A DNA stretch of 51,625 nucleotides from positions 157,626-209,250 of the forward strand of contig MNCI01000271.1 in the NCBI GenBank assembly GCA_015680685.1, given 5' to 3'. Each line of letters begins with the position of its first letter. The stretch's first letter is position 1. Shown here in pieces: positions 1 to 10,199 of this stretch. The DNA is from Gnetum montanum. Taxonomy: Eukaryota; Streptophyta; Gnetopsida; Gnetales; Gnetaceae. The position numbers and the translations under genes are program-made. The notes beneath the pieces were generated by a model. That model worked only from the letters and a program-made list of their open reading frames with translations. It was not told where the DNA came from and ran no database searches.

Positions 1-143
1 AACAGAAAAAGGATTTGGTTTTGGATCCCAATTTTGGATCTTCAATCTCCCCTTGAATGGCGGTTTTGGGATAATAAGGCTGTGTTTCCATTTACATGAC
101 ATCCATTGAGTGGTAAAATCATTTTGTACTAGGATAGTAGCAC

Positions 144-1078
144 TTATACGCCTTTTGATTTGGTGAATATCCTAGGAAGACACATTTTGGTGGCCCTGGG
201 ATCAAGTTTGGTACAAAATTGTTGGGGAATATGAACAAAAACCATACAACCAAATACTTTGAGAAGGATTGATGAGATGAGTCGGATTGTTGGAAAAGCT
301 TTCAAAAGTACTTGACAAGGATTCTGGATATTAAGAACTCGTGATGGTATTCGATTGATGAGATATGTAGTAGTAAGGACAACTTTTCTCCAAAAGAAAT
401 TTGGAACTTGAGAGGAAGGTATGAGGGCTTGAGCAACTTCCAATAAATGCCGGTTTTCCCTTTCAGCTATCCCATTTTGTTGTGGGGTATCGATACAAGA
501 GCTCTGATGGACAATTCCCTCTTTAGACAGAAAATCCCCAAGAACAGAGTTGAAATATTCTTTTGCATTGTTGGTTCTCAAAATTTGAATTTTTGTTTTA
601 AATTGTGTTTGAATCATGTTCATGAAATTTTAAAGATTTGGCTGACTTCAGATTTTTCTTTCATAAAAAATATCCAAGTGAGTCTTGTATGATCATCAAC
701 AAAAGATACAGACCATCTAGCCCTTGTCACATTTTTTATTTTTGATGGACCCCAAACATCACTATGAACCATAGAAAAAGGATGAGATGCTTTGTATGAT
801 TGTATTGGATAAGATTTATGAACATGTTTTGAAAGCTGACAAATTTCACAATGAAGAACATCTGAATTTTTATTGAATAATGATGGAAAGAGTCTTTTGA
901 GATACAAAAAACTAGGATGACCTAGTCTATAATGCCATAGTAAAATTTCATTTTCCTTATTTGACTTAAATACAGAAAAAGATTGTTTGTCATTAAGTGT
1001 ATGTGGAGATTGTCCCTCAAGGTGGTTGCCTTCTCTAAAGATATAGAGTCCTGCACACACCTTAGCATTGCCAATCAT
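144..1078 (-). pseudogene. Copia GAG-pre-integrase and integrase core, broken
   Basis: The first block (1078-620) carries the GAG-pre-integrase signature (LWHYRLGHPS, then a CEIC..SKH zinc pair) and the start of the integrase core (MVHSDVWGPS, FVDDHTRLTW). After a frameshift near 620 a second block (623-144) continues with the core: NAKEYFN, then QQNGIAERENRHLLE, which holds the third catalytic acidic residue. The remaining bases 1-143 still translate, in another frame, into the region that follows copia integrase (a KxFYxSMDV-like stretch). The normal role is inserting retrotransposon cDNA into the host genome. At least one frameshift makes it non-functional here. Confidence 0.85.
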
Positions 1079-2674
1079 CTATCCCGAAGTCAAATCCTGG
1101 AAAACACCATGATTGGGAAGAAATTTAGCAACACAATTCATATCCTGAGTGAGTTTACTAATGGATATGAAATTGCAGGTTAGGTTAGGGACAAGGAGAA
1201 TGGATTTTAGGGTTAACCCCCTATGTAATACAACAGAACTTGTACCGGACACCTTAGATAGAGAACCATTGGCAATATGAACAGTATGGTTCTTAGCGCA
1301 TGGTGTGTAGTCTTGAAGAATTGTAGAATCTCCAATTATGTGATCTAATGCTCAAGAGTCACTTTTCATCCTTTTGAACTTTTAGAGTTGTGAGAAAGTT
1401 ACCTTTTTGACACACTGGACCAATCCCTATGATTGGATTAGAAGTGCTAGGCATTTGCTGAGTGAACAACTTCTGCAGTTCTTCCATTTGTTCTTTATTG
1501 AAGGGGTGTCCTGATGATTTCGAAGGAGAGGAAGGTCTTTTTTCTGTTGCTGCACTATTACCTTTGCTTTCTTTCTCAAATAGGGAGTGTGATGGTTTCC
1601 AGTCAGCAGGTTTCCCATAGATTTGCCAACAAGTTTCTCTAGTATGATCGGGCTTATGATAGTGATTGCACTAGGGCCACCCTTTCTTTGTCTAGGAATT
1701 GGAACCTTGTGCAACTAAAGCTGAACCTTTGTTTGTTGGATGGTTCAGATGAAGCATAATTTTCTTTCTGCTTTCTTCTCGTTGTATTTTAGAGGCAACC
1801 TCACGAAGACTTGGTAGTGGTTTGATTGCTTAAACACACCCACAAACTTCATCTAGGTTTTTGTTTAAACCTTGAAGAAACTTGTAGGTTCATTTCATTT
1901 CAACAATCTTTTTATACTTGTTGGCATGATTTAGACAGTTTCATTTTGTGGTCTCAAATAGATTTAATTGTTTTCAATATCGATTTAATTGACTGAAATA
2001 TTGGGAGATAGACAAGTCTCATTGGTGTAAGTCATGAAGAATCCCTTCTATCTCAAACGCCTTCGCAATGTCATCTTTATCAAAGTAGGTTTCTTTTGCA
2101 GCCTGCCAGATCTCTTGGGCGATTTCCTAGAGCATGAAATCTTCTCCAATATTATTTGTCATCAAGTTGATCAACCAAGACATCAACATGTTATTTTCAG
2201 CTTTCCAACTTTGGTACTTTGGATCTTTGTTTCTCGGTTGAGTAGCTACTCCAACAAGATAGTCATCTTCACCTTTGTCGCACATGAACATCATAACTGA
2301 ATGGGATCATTGAAGATAATTCTGTCCATTCAGCTAGTGACCTGTGATGAGGATAGCAGAATTTTTTGAATTGCAATTAGTGCTCAAAATCTGGTTGCTA
2401 TTGGTAGCAGAGGTGACATCTGACGTTGTTGAGGATGTAGCCATAAGGATGTTAAGGGATAGAACAAGGAGAGAAATGAACTATTGCGATGGGAGAATGG
2501 GAGCCAACGTTTGCTTTTGTTGGAAGAGAGAGGGAAAGAAAATTCAACGTCACTGGTGATGAGCATAGGTTTGATGCTATTGGTGAGAAGGAGAAATTCA
2601 CTGTCGTTGAAGGAGAAGAGAGTGAGATGAATGGAAAAGACTTGAATAGCAGAGGACTGAATGGTTGATGACAA
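1079..2674 (-). pseudogene. Copia gag and protease region, broken
   Basis: The frame is broken but recognisable. A zinc knuckle of the copia form (C-x2-H/C..KPxHTRETCW, then GKPxDWKP) lies around 1600-1690. It is followed towards 1300 by the relic of the protease box, DSxAxDHI in place of the usual DSGASDHM, and by ANGSLSKV...SILLVPNL, typical of the stretch between protease and integrase. The N-terminal gag domain (Retrotran_gag_3/UBN2-like) is better preserved in the sister copy at 3796-4500. Gag would form the cytoplasmic particle that packages element RNA. Stops are frequent throughout. Confidence 0.75.
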
Positions 2675-2690
2675 AATTGCTCAAGAAAAA

Positions 2691-2701
2691 CTTTGATACC
2701 A
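2691..2701 (-). promoter_or_regulatory. Primer-binding site, initiator tRNA-Met type
   Basis: The minus strand reads TGGTATCAAAG directly inside the LTR end. This matches the usual TGGTATCAGAGC copia site, complementary to the 3' end of initiator tRNA-Met, where minus-strand cDNA synthesis begins. Confidence 0.8.
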
Positions 2702-3027
2702 TGTAGTTATTTAGAAAAGTAGAGAAACTGAATTTTTATTCCTTGATGAATTGAGTGTTACAATGAAGACTTTTTATACATGAATATGGACACTATTTTT
2801 AGAAGGAATAATCAGAAATTCCTGATTATGGAAAAAAACAAATCACCATAAAATCAGAAAATTTGCCTAATCTAAAAAGCTAGAATTGGGATGACAACAA
2901 ATTCCATTAAGTTAGGAAACTACCAATAAAAATTACTGCTATAAACAACCCTTAAAAATTGATCTGGATTTCCACAAATCAAAAGGTAAAAGAGGGTAAT
3001 GTTTTGCCCAAATTTGTTTGAACTTCA
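2702..3027 (-). repeat. 5' LTR of left copia copy
   Basis: The inner end is fixed by CA followed by the primer-binding site on the minus strand. The outer end at about 3027 (minus-strand TGAAG) is set by alignment to the sister LTR at 3193-3538 and is approximate. The two LTRs share long stretches, for example the GGGTTGTTTA and TGTTGTCATCCCA segments, with scattered substitutions. Confidence 0.7.
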
Positions 3028-3192
3028 AACTAGTTGGCTAATCTCCTAACTAAGCCACTCGAAGCTGATAGAATTGCCTACTAGTTAAAGGCTATTGGTA
3101 TCCCAAAAGTTGATAAAAAGCAACTAATCCACAATGCTCTAATTCAATGATTTTGACACCTCTCACAATACAGGAGGAATTATTGCAAATAG
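3028..3192. other. 165-bp spacer between the two head-to-head copia copies
   Basis: This is unique-looking AT-rich sequence between the two outward-facing 5' LTRs. I see no coding potential and no clear target-site duplication, so I cannot tell whether the arrangement came from two insertions or from an inverted duplication. Confidence 0.5.
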
Positions 3193-3538
3193 TGTGAGAT
3201 GTGTCCCACTTTTGGGCGATCATGTAATTCCTCCATTTTACATCTTTTCTTATGTTTAAAAATGTGGAAATTTGGATTAATTTTTTAAGGGTTGTTTACA
3301 GTAGTAATTCTTATTGGTAGTTTTCTAATTTAATGGGATTTGTTGTCATCCCAGTTCTAGCTTTTTAGATTAGACAAATTTCTTGATTTTATCTTGATTT
3401 GTTTTTCTCCATAATCAGGGATTTTTTATTATTCTTTTTAAAAATAGTGTTCATATTCATGTATAAAAAGAGCTCATTATAGCACAAGATTCATTAAAGA
3501 ATAAAAATTCAGTTTCTCTACTTTGCTAAATAATAACA
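3193..3538 (+). repeat. 5' LTR of right copia copy
   Basis: It begins TGTGAGATGTG and ends AATAATAACA, followed at once by TGGTATCAAAG (primer-binding site, 3539-3549). The length is about 346 bp; the start is inferred from alignment with the inverted LTR at 2702-3027. A TATA-like element (GTATAAAAAG, about 3460-3470) is a plausible LTR promoter. Confidence 0.7.
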
Positions 3539-3795
3539 TGGTATCAAAGCTTTTCTTGAGCAATTCTGTCCTTAACCATTCAATCTTCTCTTATTCAGGT
3601 CTTTTCTATTTATCTCACTCTCTTCTCCTTCAACGATGGTGAATTTCTCCTTCTCACCAATGGCATTAGACCTGTACTCATCACTAATGACGTTGAATTT
3701 TCTTTCCCTCTCTCTTCTAGCGAAAGCAGACGTTGGCTCTCATTCTCCTATCACAATAGTTTGTTTTTCTCCTTGTTCTATCCCTTAACATCCTC

Positions 3796-4860
3796 ATGTC
3801 TACATCCTCAACAATGTCAGATGTTGCCTCTGCTACTAATAGCAACCTGATTCTGAGCATTAACGGTGGTTCAGAAAATTCTACTATCCTCATCACAAGT
3901 CACAAGCTGAATGGACAAAATTATCTTCAATGGTCCCATTCAGTTATGATGTGCCACAAGGGCAAAGACGACTATCTCACTAGAGTAGCTACTCAATCGG
4001 TAAAGAAAGATCTAAAGTACTAGAGTTGGAAGGCTGAAAATAATATGTTTATGTCTTGGTTGGTCAACTTGATGACAAATGATATCGGAGAAGATTTCAT
4101 GCTCTATGAAACAACCTAAGAGATTTGGGAGGCTGCAAGAGAAACCTACTTCGATAAAGAAGACACCATGGAGGCGGTTGAGATAGATGGGGTTCTTCAT
4201 GACTTATGCGAAGGAGACTTGTCTATCACTCAATATTTCAATTGATTAAATCAATATTGGCAACAATTAGATCTATTTGAGACTACAAAATGAGACTGTC
4301 CAAATGATGCCAACAAGTATAAAAAGATTGTTGAAAAGAAACGAATCTACAAGTTTCTTCTAGGTTTAAACAAAAACCTAGACAAAGTTCGTGGGCATGT
4401 TTAAGCAATCAAACCACTACCAAGTCTTTGTGAGGTTACCTCTAAAGTACAACGAGAAGAAAGCAGGAAGAAAGTTGTGCTTCGTCTGAACCATCCAACA
4501 AATGAAGCTTCGACTTTAGTTGCACAAGGTTCCAATTCCTAGACAAAGAAAGGGTGGCCCTGGTGCGATCACTATCAAAAGCCCGATCATACTAGAGAAA
4601 CTTGCTGGCAAATGCATGGGAAACCTGTTGACTGGAAACCATCATGTTTTTGATGTGAGAAAAAAAGCAAGGGTAATAGTCCAGCAATGGAAGAAAGACC
4701 TTCTTCTCCTTCGAAATCATTAGGACACCCATTCAATAAGGAACAAATGGAAGTATTGTAGAAGTTGTTCACTTAGCAAATGCCTGACACTTCTAATCCG
4801 GTCATAGGGATTGGTTAGGTGTCTCAAAAAGGTAACTTTCTCATTGCTCTAAAAGCTCAA
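3796..4860 (+). pseudogene. Copia gag, broken by stops
   Basis: The first 75 codons (ATG at 3796) are open and show the copia gag N-terminal domain (Retrotran_gag_3): SHKLNGQNYLQWSHSV followed by GKDDYLT. After a stop at 4021 the frame continues through degenerate UBN2-type sequence (SWLVNLM..DIGEDFMLYETT, IWEAARETY, LSITQYFN) with further stops. A zinc-knuckle relic (HTRETCW..HGKPVDWKP) follows near 4590-4640. The normal role is particle assembly and RNA packaging in the cytoplasm. The premature stops make this copy inactive. Confidence 0.8.
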
Positions 4861-5076
4861 AAGGATGAAAAGTGACTCTTGAGCATTAGATCACATAATT
4901 GGAGATTCTACAATTCTTCAAGACTACACACCATGCACTAAGAACCATACCGTTCATATTGCCAATGGTTCTCTATCTAAGGTGTCCAGTACAAGTTCTG
5001 TTGTATTACATAGGGGGTTAACCCTAAAATCCATTCTCCTTGTCCCTAACCTAACCTGCAATTTCATATCCATTAG

Positions 5077-6100
5077 TAAACTATAAGTTCAATGGGCAAA
5101 TTGACATTAAAGCTCAATTGAGAAAATAATTTTTTGAGCCACAATATATGTGCTATGAAATCATTAAATAGAAAACCGAAGAATCATCTTATTTTATTTA
5201 AATAGATTAAAATATATGCGTGGGCTTGACATGATGTAAAGTAGCCTACAGAATACAAGAAAGCCCACTCTATATGCTGAAGCATAATGGGATAAGTGTT
5301 TTTTCACCAAGATAGATTGGCCCCAAGCCAAGTCTATAAATATGTCAGCTTGTTTTACTATTTGAAACATTGTGATTTTTGATAAATAATGGTCCACCAA
5401 TGGACCTTGCAATATTTTTCGTCTCTAGAACTCTGCCATGAGCTCCTGTTTGTTAATAATGGTGTATGATGCCACTATTTGCATGAAGATAAAAGTTTTA
5501 AAGTCAAAATATATTTATTTTTCTTGAGTTGATGGGCTGATGTAATCTATTTTTGCCCTAACTCACCTTTGTTTTGCATAAATATTCTGGTTTTTATTAT
5601 GGGGAATGTCGTATCAAATTCTCCAAGTATGGCCATACATGGATGTAATGACTTGTTTGACAGCAATAAAGCTCTTGCTACAAATTTCTTCCAATATTTA
5701 TATTGTTACTGCACCTGTTCATATTCCACAAAGTATCTTTTTCACACCAACAACAATCTTCATTGTTACCAAACTAGTTCTTCAACACCATTTCATCAAT
5801 CCAAGTCAAGCTTGTCAATAATCATCTCTTCTCTTTATCATTCAGACTCAACATGTTTAGCATTTGGTCCAGCATTTACATCGCCACACTTAGTTTTTAA
5901 ATTTTTTACAGGTTTCTAACATCAAAGCCGTCTAGTCTAGAAATTGAAAGGTCACTTATAAGTTGGATTCAAGCTATCATTTCTATCAAGGGAGAAACTT
6001 TGAGATCTTCATTCTAGACTATATAACATTTTGTGGTGAACCTACACATGAATTTTATCTCATTTTAATTGGCCAAATTCAAGGAATTTGCAAAAAATAG
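5077..6100. other. AT-rich intergenic stretch without recognised genes
   Basis: Reading frames here (for example 5569-5919 plus, 5412-5194 minus) are short and of simple composition and match no family I know. The minus frame at 5194-5412 has a faint ADIF motif reminiscent of the end of copia RNase H, too weak to call. Confidence 0.5.
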
Positions 6101-6104
6101 TTTG

Positions 6105-6600
6105 ACCACAACTCATGGAATTGTAGGTTTTTAGACTACGGGTCCACCACAACTCATGGTATTGGTGAGATCAATTTTCTTTAGACCACAACCCATGGTC
6201 AACTCATGGTAGAATACCGCAACTTTTGGTCAAGTCATGGTATCAACCATGACATGTGGTTGCCTCATCATCAATATTAAATTGTCAACTATGAGCCATG
6301 GTGATCTCATGGTGCATTAACCACGACTTGTGGTCCACTCATGGTGAACGTTCAAATAAAGTAAATTTACTGTGACTTGTGGTGAAGTCATGGTATCCTT
6401 AGAAAGTTTCAGTCTCTACTTCTAGCCAAATCATGACTTGTGCTGTACCATGACTTGTGGTATCCCAAACCACAACTTGTGGCAACAAAAATCAAAATTT
6501 TGATAGAACCTGAAGCATTTATTCAGAAACTTTCATCAAACGATCTATCACAGTCAACTCACAATCTGAATCAAAGTGCTCACTATGACCCATGGTCAAC
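6105..6600. repeat. Field of degenerate 15-bp ACCA...TGGT repeats
   Basis: About eleven variants of a 15-mer with consensus ACCAYRACYYRTGGT occur here, for example at 6105, 6146, 6185, 6216, 6246, 6320, 6369, 6447, 6469 and 6583. The unit is itself near-palindromic (ACCA/TGGT ends). Spacing is irregular, from about 20 to 120 bp. Extra half-units (CTCATGGT, CTTGTGGT) fill the gaps. It is neither a simple microsatellite nor a regular satellite. Confidence 0.7.
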
Positions 6601-6871
6601 TTGTGGTTTACTATGATTTCAAGAAAGGTGTATTGAATTCACATATTCTCCATCCACTTTGACATTTTTTGGGGATAAAAACCATCCTCGTACAATGTAT
6701 TTCCTTTCTAATTTCTTCCCTTTGTACCATAAGAGATAGGACTTTAGTACGGTTCTATCTCAGCTCTTGAAAGTAGTGCTTGAAGAACTTCATTGACCAA
6801 CCATTTGGTCCCAAGACCGTGCTGTTTTCTGTAGTCTATATAGCATTTCAAACCTTGTGTTGATTAACAGG

Positions 6872-7070
6872 TCTAGTGAGAACTTCATTGCTCCCGTTGG
6901 ATAACCATTTTGCAATGGGGATAGAATAGGAGATATCACTCCTAGACTAGAATTGCTTAAAGTACTGCTAAAATCACGTTATGATTTTTTCATCATTGCA
7001 TATAGTTATCCATACGGAGGAGATGTTGTTGGTTGTACCATGTGCCTTGGCCATGTGAAAAAAGAATTTG
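6872..7070 (+). pseudogene. Possible exon remnant of an unrecognised host gene (first of three)
   Basis: An acceptor-like sequence (TGATTAACAG) precedes, and a donor (GTATGTTAAT) follows, about 66 codons that are open except for one TAG-type break near residue 11. The translation has protein-like composition (GDRIGDITPRLELLK, then SRYDFFIIAYSYPYGGDVV). I do not recognise the family. Two more candidate exons follow at 7169-7417 and 8110-8200. The reading phase between this exon and the next is ambiguous, which weakens the model. A decayed nuclear gene or captured gene fragment is the likeliest explanation; chance open frames are the alternative. Confidence 0.3.
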
Positions 7071-7168
7071 GTATGTTAATCACCGTCTGTTAGCTATCTA
7101 ATTCTAGAACTGTTTCCATTAGACTTTGTCATTCTAGTGTATTCACCTTGTTCTTCTTGTTAATGTAG

Positions 7169-7417
7169 AATCTTCAAACTTTTTGCGAGGGACTAACATT
7201 GGATTCAAAATGCAAACTTGCGTTGGAATTTTCATTGCTTGAGCAAATACTACAACTGGCCATGATTCCTGGTCAGGAAGTTCCTGCGGTCGTACTGATT
7301 ACATCCACTCCAGATTTCCTTTACCTTAGTTGTGACTATATACTGGCCAAGCCAATAGTGCTTGAATTGGAAGGATGACTACTTTTTTTTGGGCGGGTGG
7401 GGGAATTAGGCTTGAAG
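7169..7417 (+). pseudogene. Possible exon remnant of an unrecognised host gene (second of three)
   Basis: It follows an acceptor-like TTCTTGTTAATGTAG and ends at a strong donor AAG|GTGAGTA (GT at 7418). From 7169 there are 69 open codons (with segments such as LALEFSLLEQILQLAMIPG and VPAVVLITSTPDF) before a TGA at 7376. Beside a run of eight T, a one-base shift restores an open frame to the donor. That shifted frame leaves phase 1, which matches the phase needed by the next candidate exon. I do not recognise the protein family. Confidence 0.3.
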
Positions 7418-8109
7418 GTGAGTAAAATTGGCATATGATTTGACACAATTCATGGGAGGCCTCTAAGGATGAGATTTCTTTCTCTTATTGGCCCTCTTAT
7501 ATCTACTGGTGTTTTGATTGAATCCTAGTAGGCTTGGCAGTTACTTTATGTGTGAGTGCTTGCTACTAGACATTCATCAATCAAACAACATGGAAGGGAT
7601 GGACAAGATGGAAATAAATTCAAACAAACAACTTAAATCAGACACTCCAAATTAACATGAATAGAAATTGAATGGGAACCTGAGATTTTATAAATCACTA
7701 CACTTGTTTCTAATTGATTCAAATTCTTTTTATTAAAATGCATATAAAGCAATAATTTAAATGTAATAAAGTAATTTTAATCCTAAAAATTAGATTACAA
7801 TAGATTCCTAATGAGCAGTGTTTTCCAAACATTGAAATCTATTCTAAGGTTACAAGACTTATCCCAGTTCTAGATTTCACTTGATGACATTTAGTTTGGC
7901 TCTATTACATACTGTGAACCCTTATCTCTTTGTATGTTTCCTGAACCTATGCAACAAAAATCTGATCTCAGATCTGAATTTTTAGCTTTTAAATTTGAAA
8001 CCAAATTTTTTCAATTTTGATTTTTAGATTAGTTCTGCAAGTCTAAAATCAAAAAATTGCAGATCTGAAAACTCTAATCTGATCATCATGTAACACTTCA
8101 CCTTTGCAG

Positions 8110-8200
8110 GAGATCCCTTGTATATTTCTGGTGGTAGACCCTCGTTGTCTCTTATAACAGACCCTTCTGAGTTTACCAATGGTGTTATTGAAAAGGATGG
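8110..8200 (+). pseudogene. Possible exon remnant of an unrecognised host gene (third of three)
   Basis: This is a 91-bp candidate exon flanked by a good acceptor (CTTCACCTTTGCAG) and donor (GTATGT at 8201). One frame is fully open and protein-like, beginning DPLYISGGRPSLSLITDP and continuing EFTNGVIEKDG; the other two frames have stops. The phase fits the donor at 7418. The intervening 690 bp is AT-rich and intron-like. The family is not recognised. No further exon was found downstream before the LINE at 8687. Confidence 0.35.
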
Positions 8201-8686
8201 GTATGTACGTTTAAGTTCATGGTAACAGCTAGTGAATTTTGGTATTTTTGATATTTGTTTTCATTTTTGATATTTTCAAAGGATAGTACTGCTTTGCAAA
8301 GATATACTGCCTTGAGAATTGAAGTTGTATAATCTTCTTGATATACTGCATAGGAATTAGGCAGAAAAATTATTTAGCCAAAGAAAAAATTGGTTTGTAG
8401 AAGGAAGTGTTTAGGGTTGCATTGTTTTGAGCAGACATGCATGGATGCACGTGTCATTGCATGACCGTGGTGTAACTTAGAATAAAATATGTTGTATTTT
8501 GGCTAAAAGGAGAACATTTGGTTGCTGAATTATCACCATTTTGTAAGACTAATGTTCAGAATGTTTTTCTAAAAATGTTCCAATTTGATTTTAGGTTAAC
8601 CTATTGAATTTGAAAAACAAAATCACATCCAACCTTTTATTTGGAGTTTGTCTATTGGTAATGAGGCAAATTCTAACACAACATTC

Positions 8687-9258
8687 TTTTTTTTGCTGAA
8701 AGGTTGGGTAAATATCACTAAAAATTAAAAATCATGTACATTCCCCCCTCACCCACGGGATATATCTCAAAATCCTGTGGTAAGGGAGAATACAAAATTG
8801 TCCAGTCCTTGGGTTGTTAGAATTGCTGCTTTCAAACCCAAACCCCAAGAAAGCCATGGCTCATAGTGGGCAACCCTTCTTAGTTCTTGTGAACTTCACC
8901 ATTAGATGGGTTTGGGAAGTTTGGTGCAATGACATTGCAACCTTTCTTGTATGTGGACCATGTCCAAGATGGCCTTGTAATGCTTTAATGCAACGAATGT
9001 TGTGGCCTCCTGAGATTCTTTGTATTGCTCCTCCTATAGCTTCCTTGTAGCTTCCTCTAGTTTTTGGCCTTGTTTGGGTGGAGCCTACTAGATATAGTTT
9101 GTATAAACCTCTGTAACTTAGCCCATGAATCATTGCAATTGATCCCCATGACCATGCATGGGCACTTTCCCATATGTAGCCAATGCCTAGTGTTCGACTT
9201 TGGTGCTGTGTCCTGATTTATCTTTATTTGTTGCTCCTCTAGGAAGGCCTTGGTCCAT
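8687..9258 (-). mobile_element. 5'-truncated LINE: 3' module, 3' UTR and poly(A)
   Basis: The minus strand from 9258 encodes the conserved LINE 3' module: NTRHWLHMGKCPCMVMGIN, then a charged helix and a short Phe/Val-rich tail. It is followed by a stop-rich 3' UTR and ends in an A-tract (T8 on the plus strand, 8687-8694). The same module with the same neighbours is present at 25,396-26,010, 32,225-32,730, 34,100-34,465 and 36,711-37,300. Everything upstream (endonuclease, RT) is missing, as usual for target-primed reverse transcription that stops early. The right end meets the foldback at 9259, and I found no clear target-site duplication. Confidence 0.7.
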
Positions 9259-9615
9259 TTGTGCATTGAAGACAGGTTATGCTTTTGGTGTTTGGTTTGT
9301 CTTATTGGCTTATATCATATGATGGGCAGCTCATGATGTTTTTTATTTTTCTATGTGATCTCAAGATTACAAACACATTTCCACATTCTCCATTTTCTCA
9401 AAGGTTTTGACATACCAAAAGGTTGACAATCTTTCCCTTTTTGGTGATGTCCAAAACTTAAGAAAATGTGTTAGCACATTCCATAATATATGTAAAAGTA
9501 ATCCTAATCACATGAGATCACATAGAAAATTAAAAACATCATGAGCTCTCCATCATATGATATAGCCAAGAGGACAAACCAAGCACGAAAAGCATAACCT
9601 GTCTTGAATGCACAA
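9259..9615. repeat. Large imperfect foldback (inverted repeat)
   Basis: Arm 9259-9365 is the near-complement of arm 9511-9615 (shared segments include CATCATATGATATA, ACATCATGAGCT and AGCATAACCTGTCTT). Weaker pairing continues inward through 9366-9415 and 9440-9510, leaving a small centre near 9420-9440. The transcript would fold into a hairpin of roughly 350 nt. It may be a MITE, a miRNA-like precursor, or two inverted pieces of a SIRE-type LTR, since a polypurine tract of that type lies next to it at 9809-9821. Confidence 0.65.
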
Positions 9616-9804
9616 GTTGTTCACAACATATATACCATTCATAATATATAAAGCATCAACTTGTCCAATATACACTACCATATCACAGAAATGCTCATAT
9701 ACCCGCATACAACCAAAACATATGCATAAAACAACATATGTCTAGATCTATCCACATATAATCAAAAAGATGCTACCATCACAATCACAAAAGATATCCA
9801 TTAC
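9440..9804 (-). repeat. Possible 3' LTR fragment of the SIRE-like copia
   Basis: On the minus strand a purine tract AAAAAGGGGGAGA (9821-9809) is followed a few bases later by TGTAATGG at 9804, as expected for the start of a 3' LTR. The far end is undefined because it merges with the foldback. No second LTR is visible in the window to confirm it. Confidence 0.35.
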
Positions 9805-9808
9805 AAAT

Positions 9809-9821
9809 TCTCCCCCTTTTT
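9809..9821 (-). promoter_or_regulatory. Polypurine tract, SIRE/Maximus type
   Basis: The minus strand reads GATGTCCAAAAAGGGGGAGA, very like the plus-strand primer of plant SIRE/Maximus copia elements. A second, inverted, weaker version lies at the foldback centre (9430-9450). Confidence 0.5.
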
Positions 9822-9860
9822 GGACATCACCCAAAAAGTGGAGTGGAAAAGGAAGCCCCT

Positions 9861-10199
9861 CTAGTCATTGATCTTGGTAGCATCACCATCATCGGAGTTA
9901 GATGTTGCACTAGTGGGCTTGTAAGTCTCCTCATCATCATCATCGTTGTTGGTGCTAGTATTGGTGCTAGAGACATGCTTCTCATCATCATCGTCTAAAG
10001 AGGGAATCATGACAGAAGCTCTTTGGAGACGCAGCTTCACCCAACACTGAGATAATGCCAATGGATGAGATGGAGCTTGTTGAGAGAATGAGGAAGCATC
10101 CTTCCTCTGGTAGGTAATGGGATCAGCTGACCCCCACTGAGATGTGTCCAAATATGCTCTCCATTGCCTACTGCTCAAAGGATTGAGGAACATCCTCAT
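9861..10199 (-). pseudogene. Ser/Asn/Asp-rich open frame downstream of copia gag
   Basis: The frame is 112 codons and ends in a stretch rich in Asp, Thr, Ser and Asn (SLDDDDEKHVSSTNTSTNND and similar). It lies between the SIRE-like gag and the polypurine tract, where pol and any extra 3' ORF of such an element would be. It has no recognisable pol motif. It could be a relic of an internally deleted element's 3' ORF or non-coding sequence. Bases 10,200-10,520 next to it hold nothing I can identify. Confidence 0.3.

Larger units (their letters stand above)
1..3027 (-). mobile_element. Ty1-copia LTR retrotransposon, left copy, 5' part, cut by window edge
   Basis: This is a minus-strand element whose 5' LTR is at its right end (2702-3027). 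It reads leftward through gag, protease, GAG-pre-integrase and integrase and leaves the window before reverse transcriptase. The domain order with integrase ahead of RT defines Ty1-copia. The LTR end CA directly abuts TGGTATCAAAG, a primer-binding site for initiator tRNA-Met. Many in-frame stops and frameshifts mark it as dead. A second copy of the same family lies head to head at 3193-5076. The family is recognised from domains; no named family is assigned. Confidence 0.85.
3193..5076 (+). mobile_element. Ty1-copia LTR retrotransposon, right copy, truncated after gag/protease
   Basis: This is a plus-strand copy of the same family as the element at 1-3027. It contains a 5' LTR, primer-binding site, gag and the protease-adjacent region. 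Homology to the left copy runs base for base (with substitutions) until about 5076, where the left copy continues into GAG-pre-integrase and this one switches to unrelated DNA. It therefore lacks integrase, RT and the 3' LTR. Together the two copies form an inverted repeat of roughly 1.8-1.9 kb per arm. Confidence 0.8.

Noticed and set aside
5194-5412. Minus frame with an ADIF motif like the end of copia RNase H
   Set aside because: Only a handful of residues match and the usual TK after ADIF is missing; no LTR or RT is next to it.
5569-5919. Ser/Tyr/Phe-rich 116-codon plus frame
   Set aside because: Low-complexity composition in AT-rich DNA; two overlapping frames of similar length argue for chance.
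6105-6600. CRISPR-like array
   Set aside because: The repeats are degenerate, irregularly spaced and partly palindromic, and the sequence is plant nuclear DNA.
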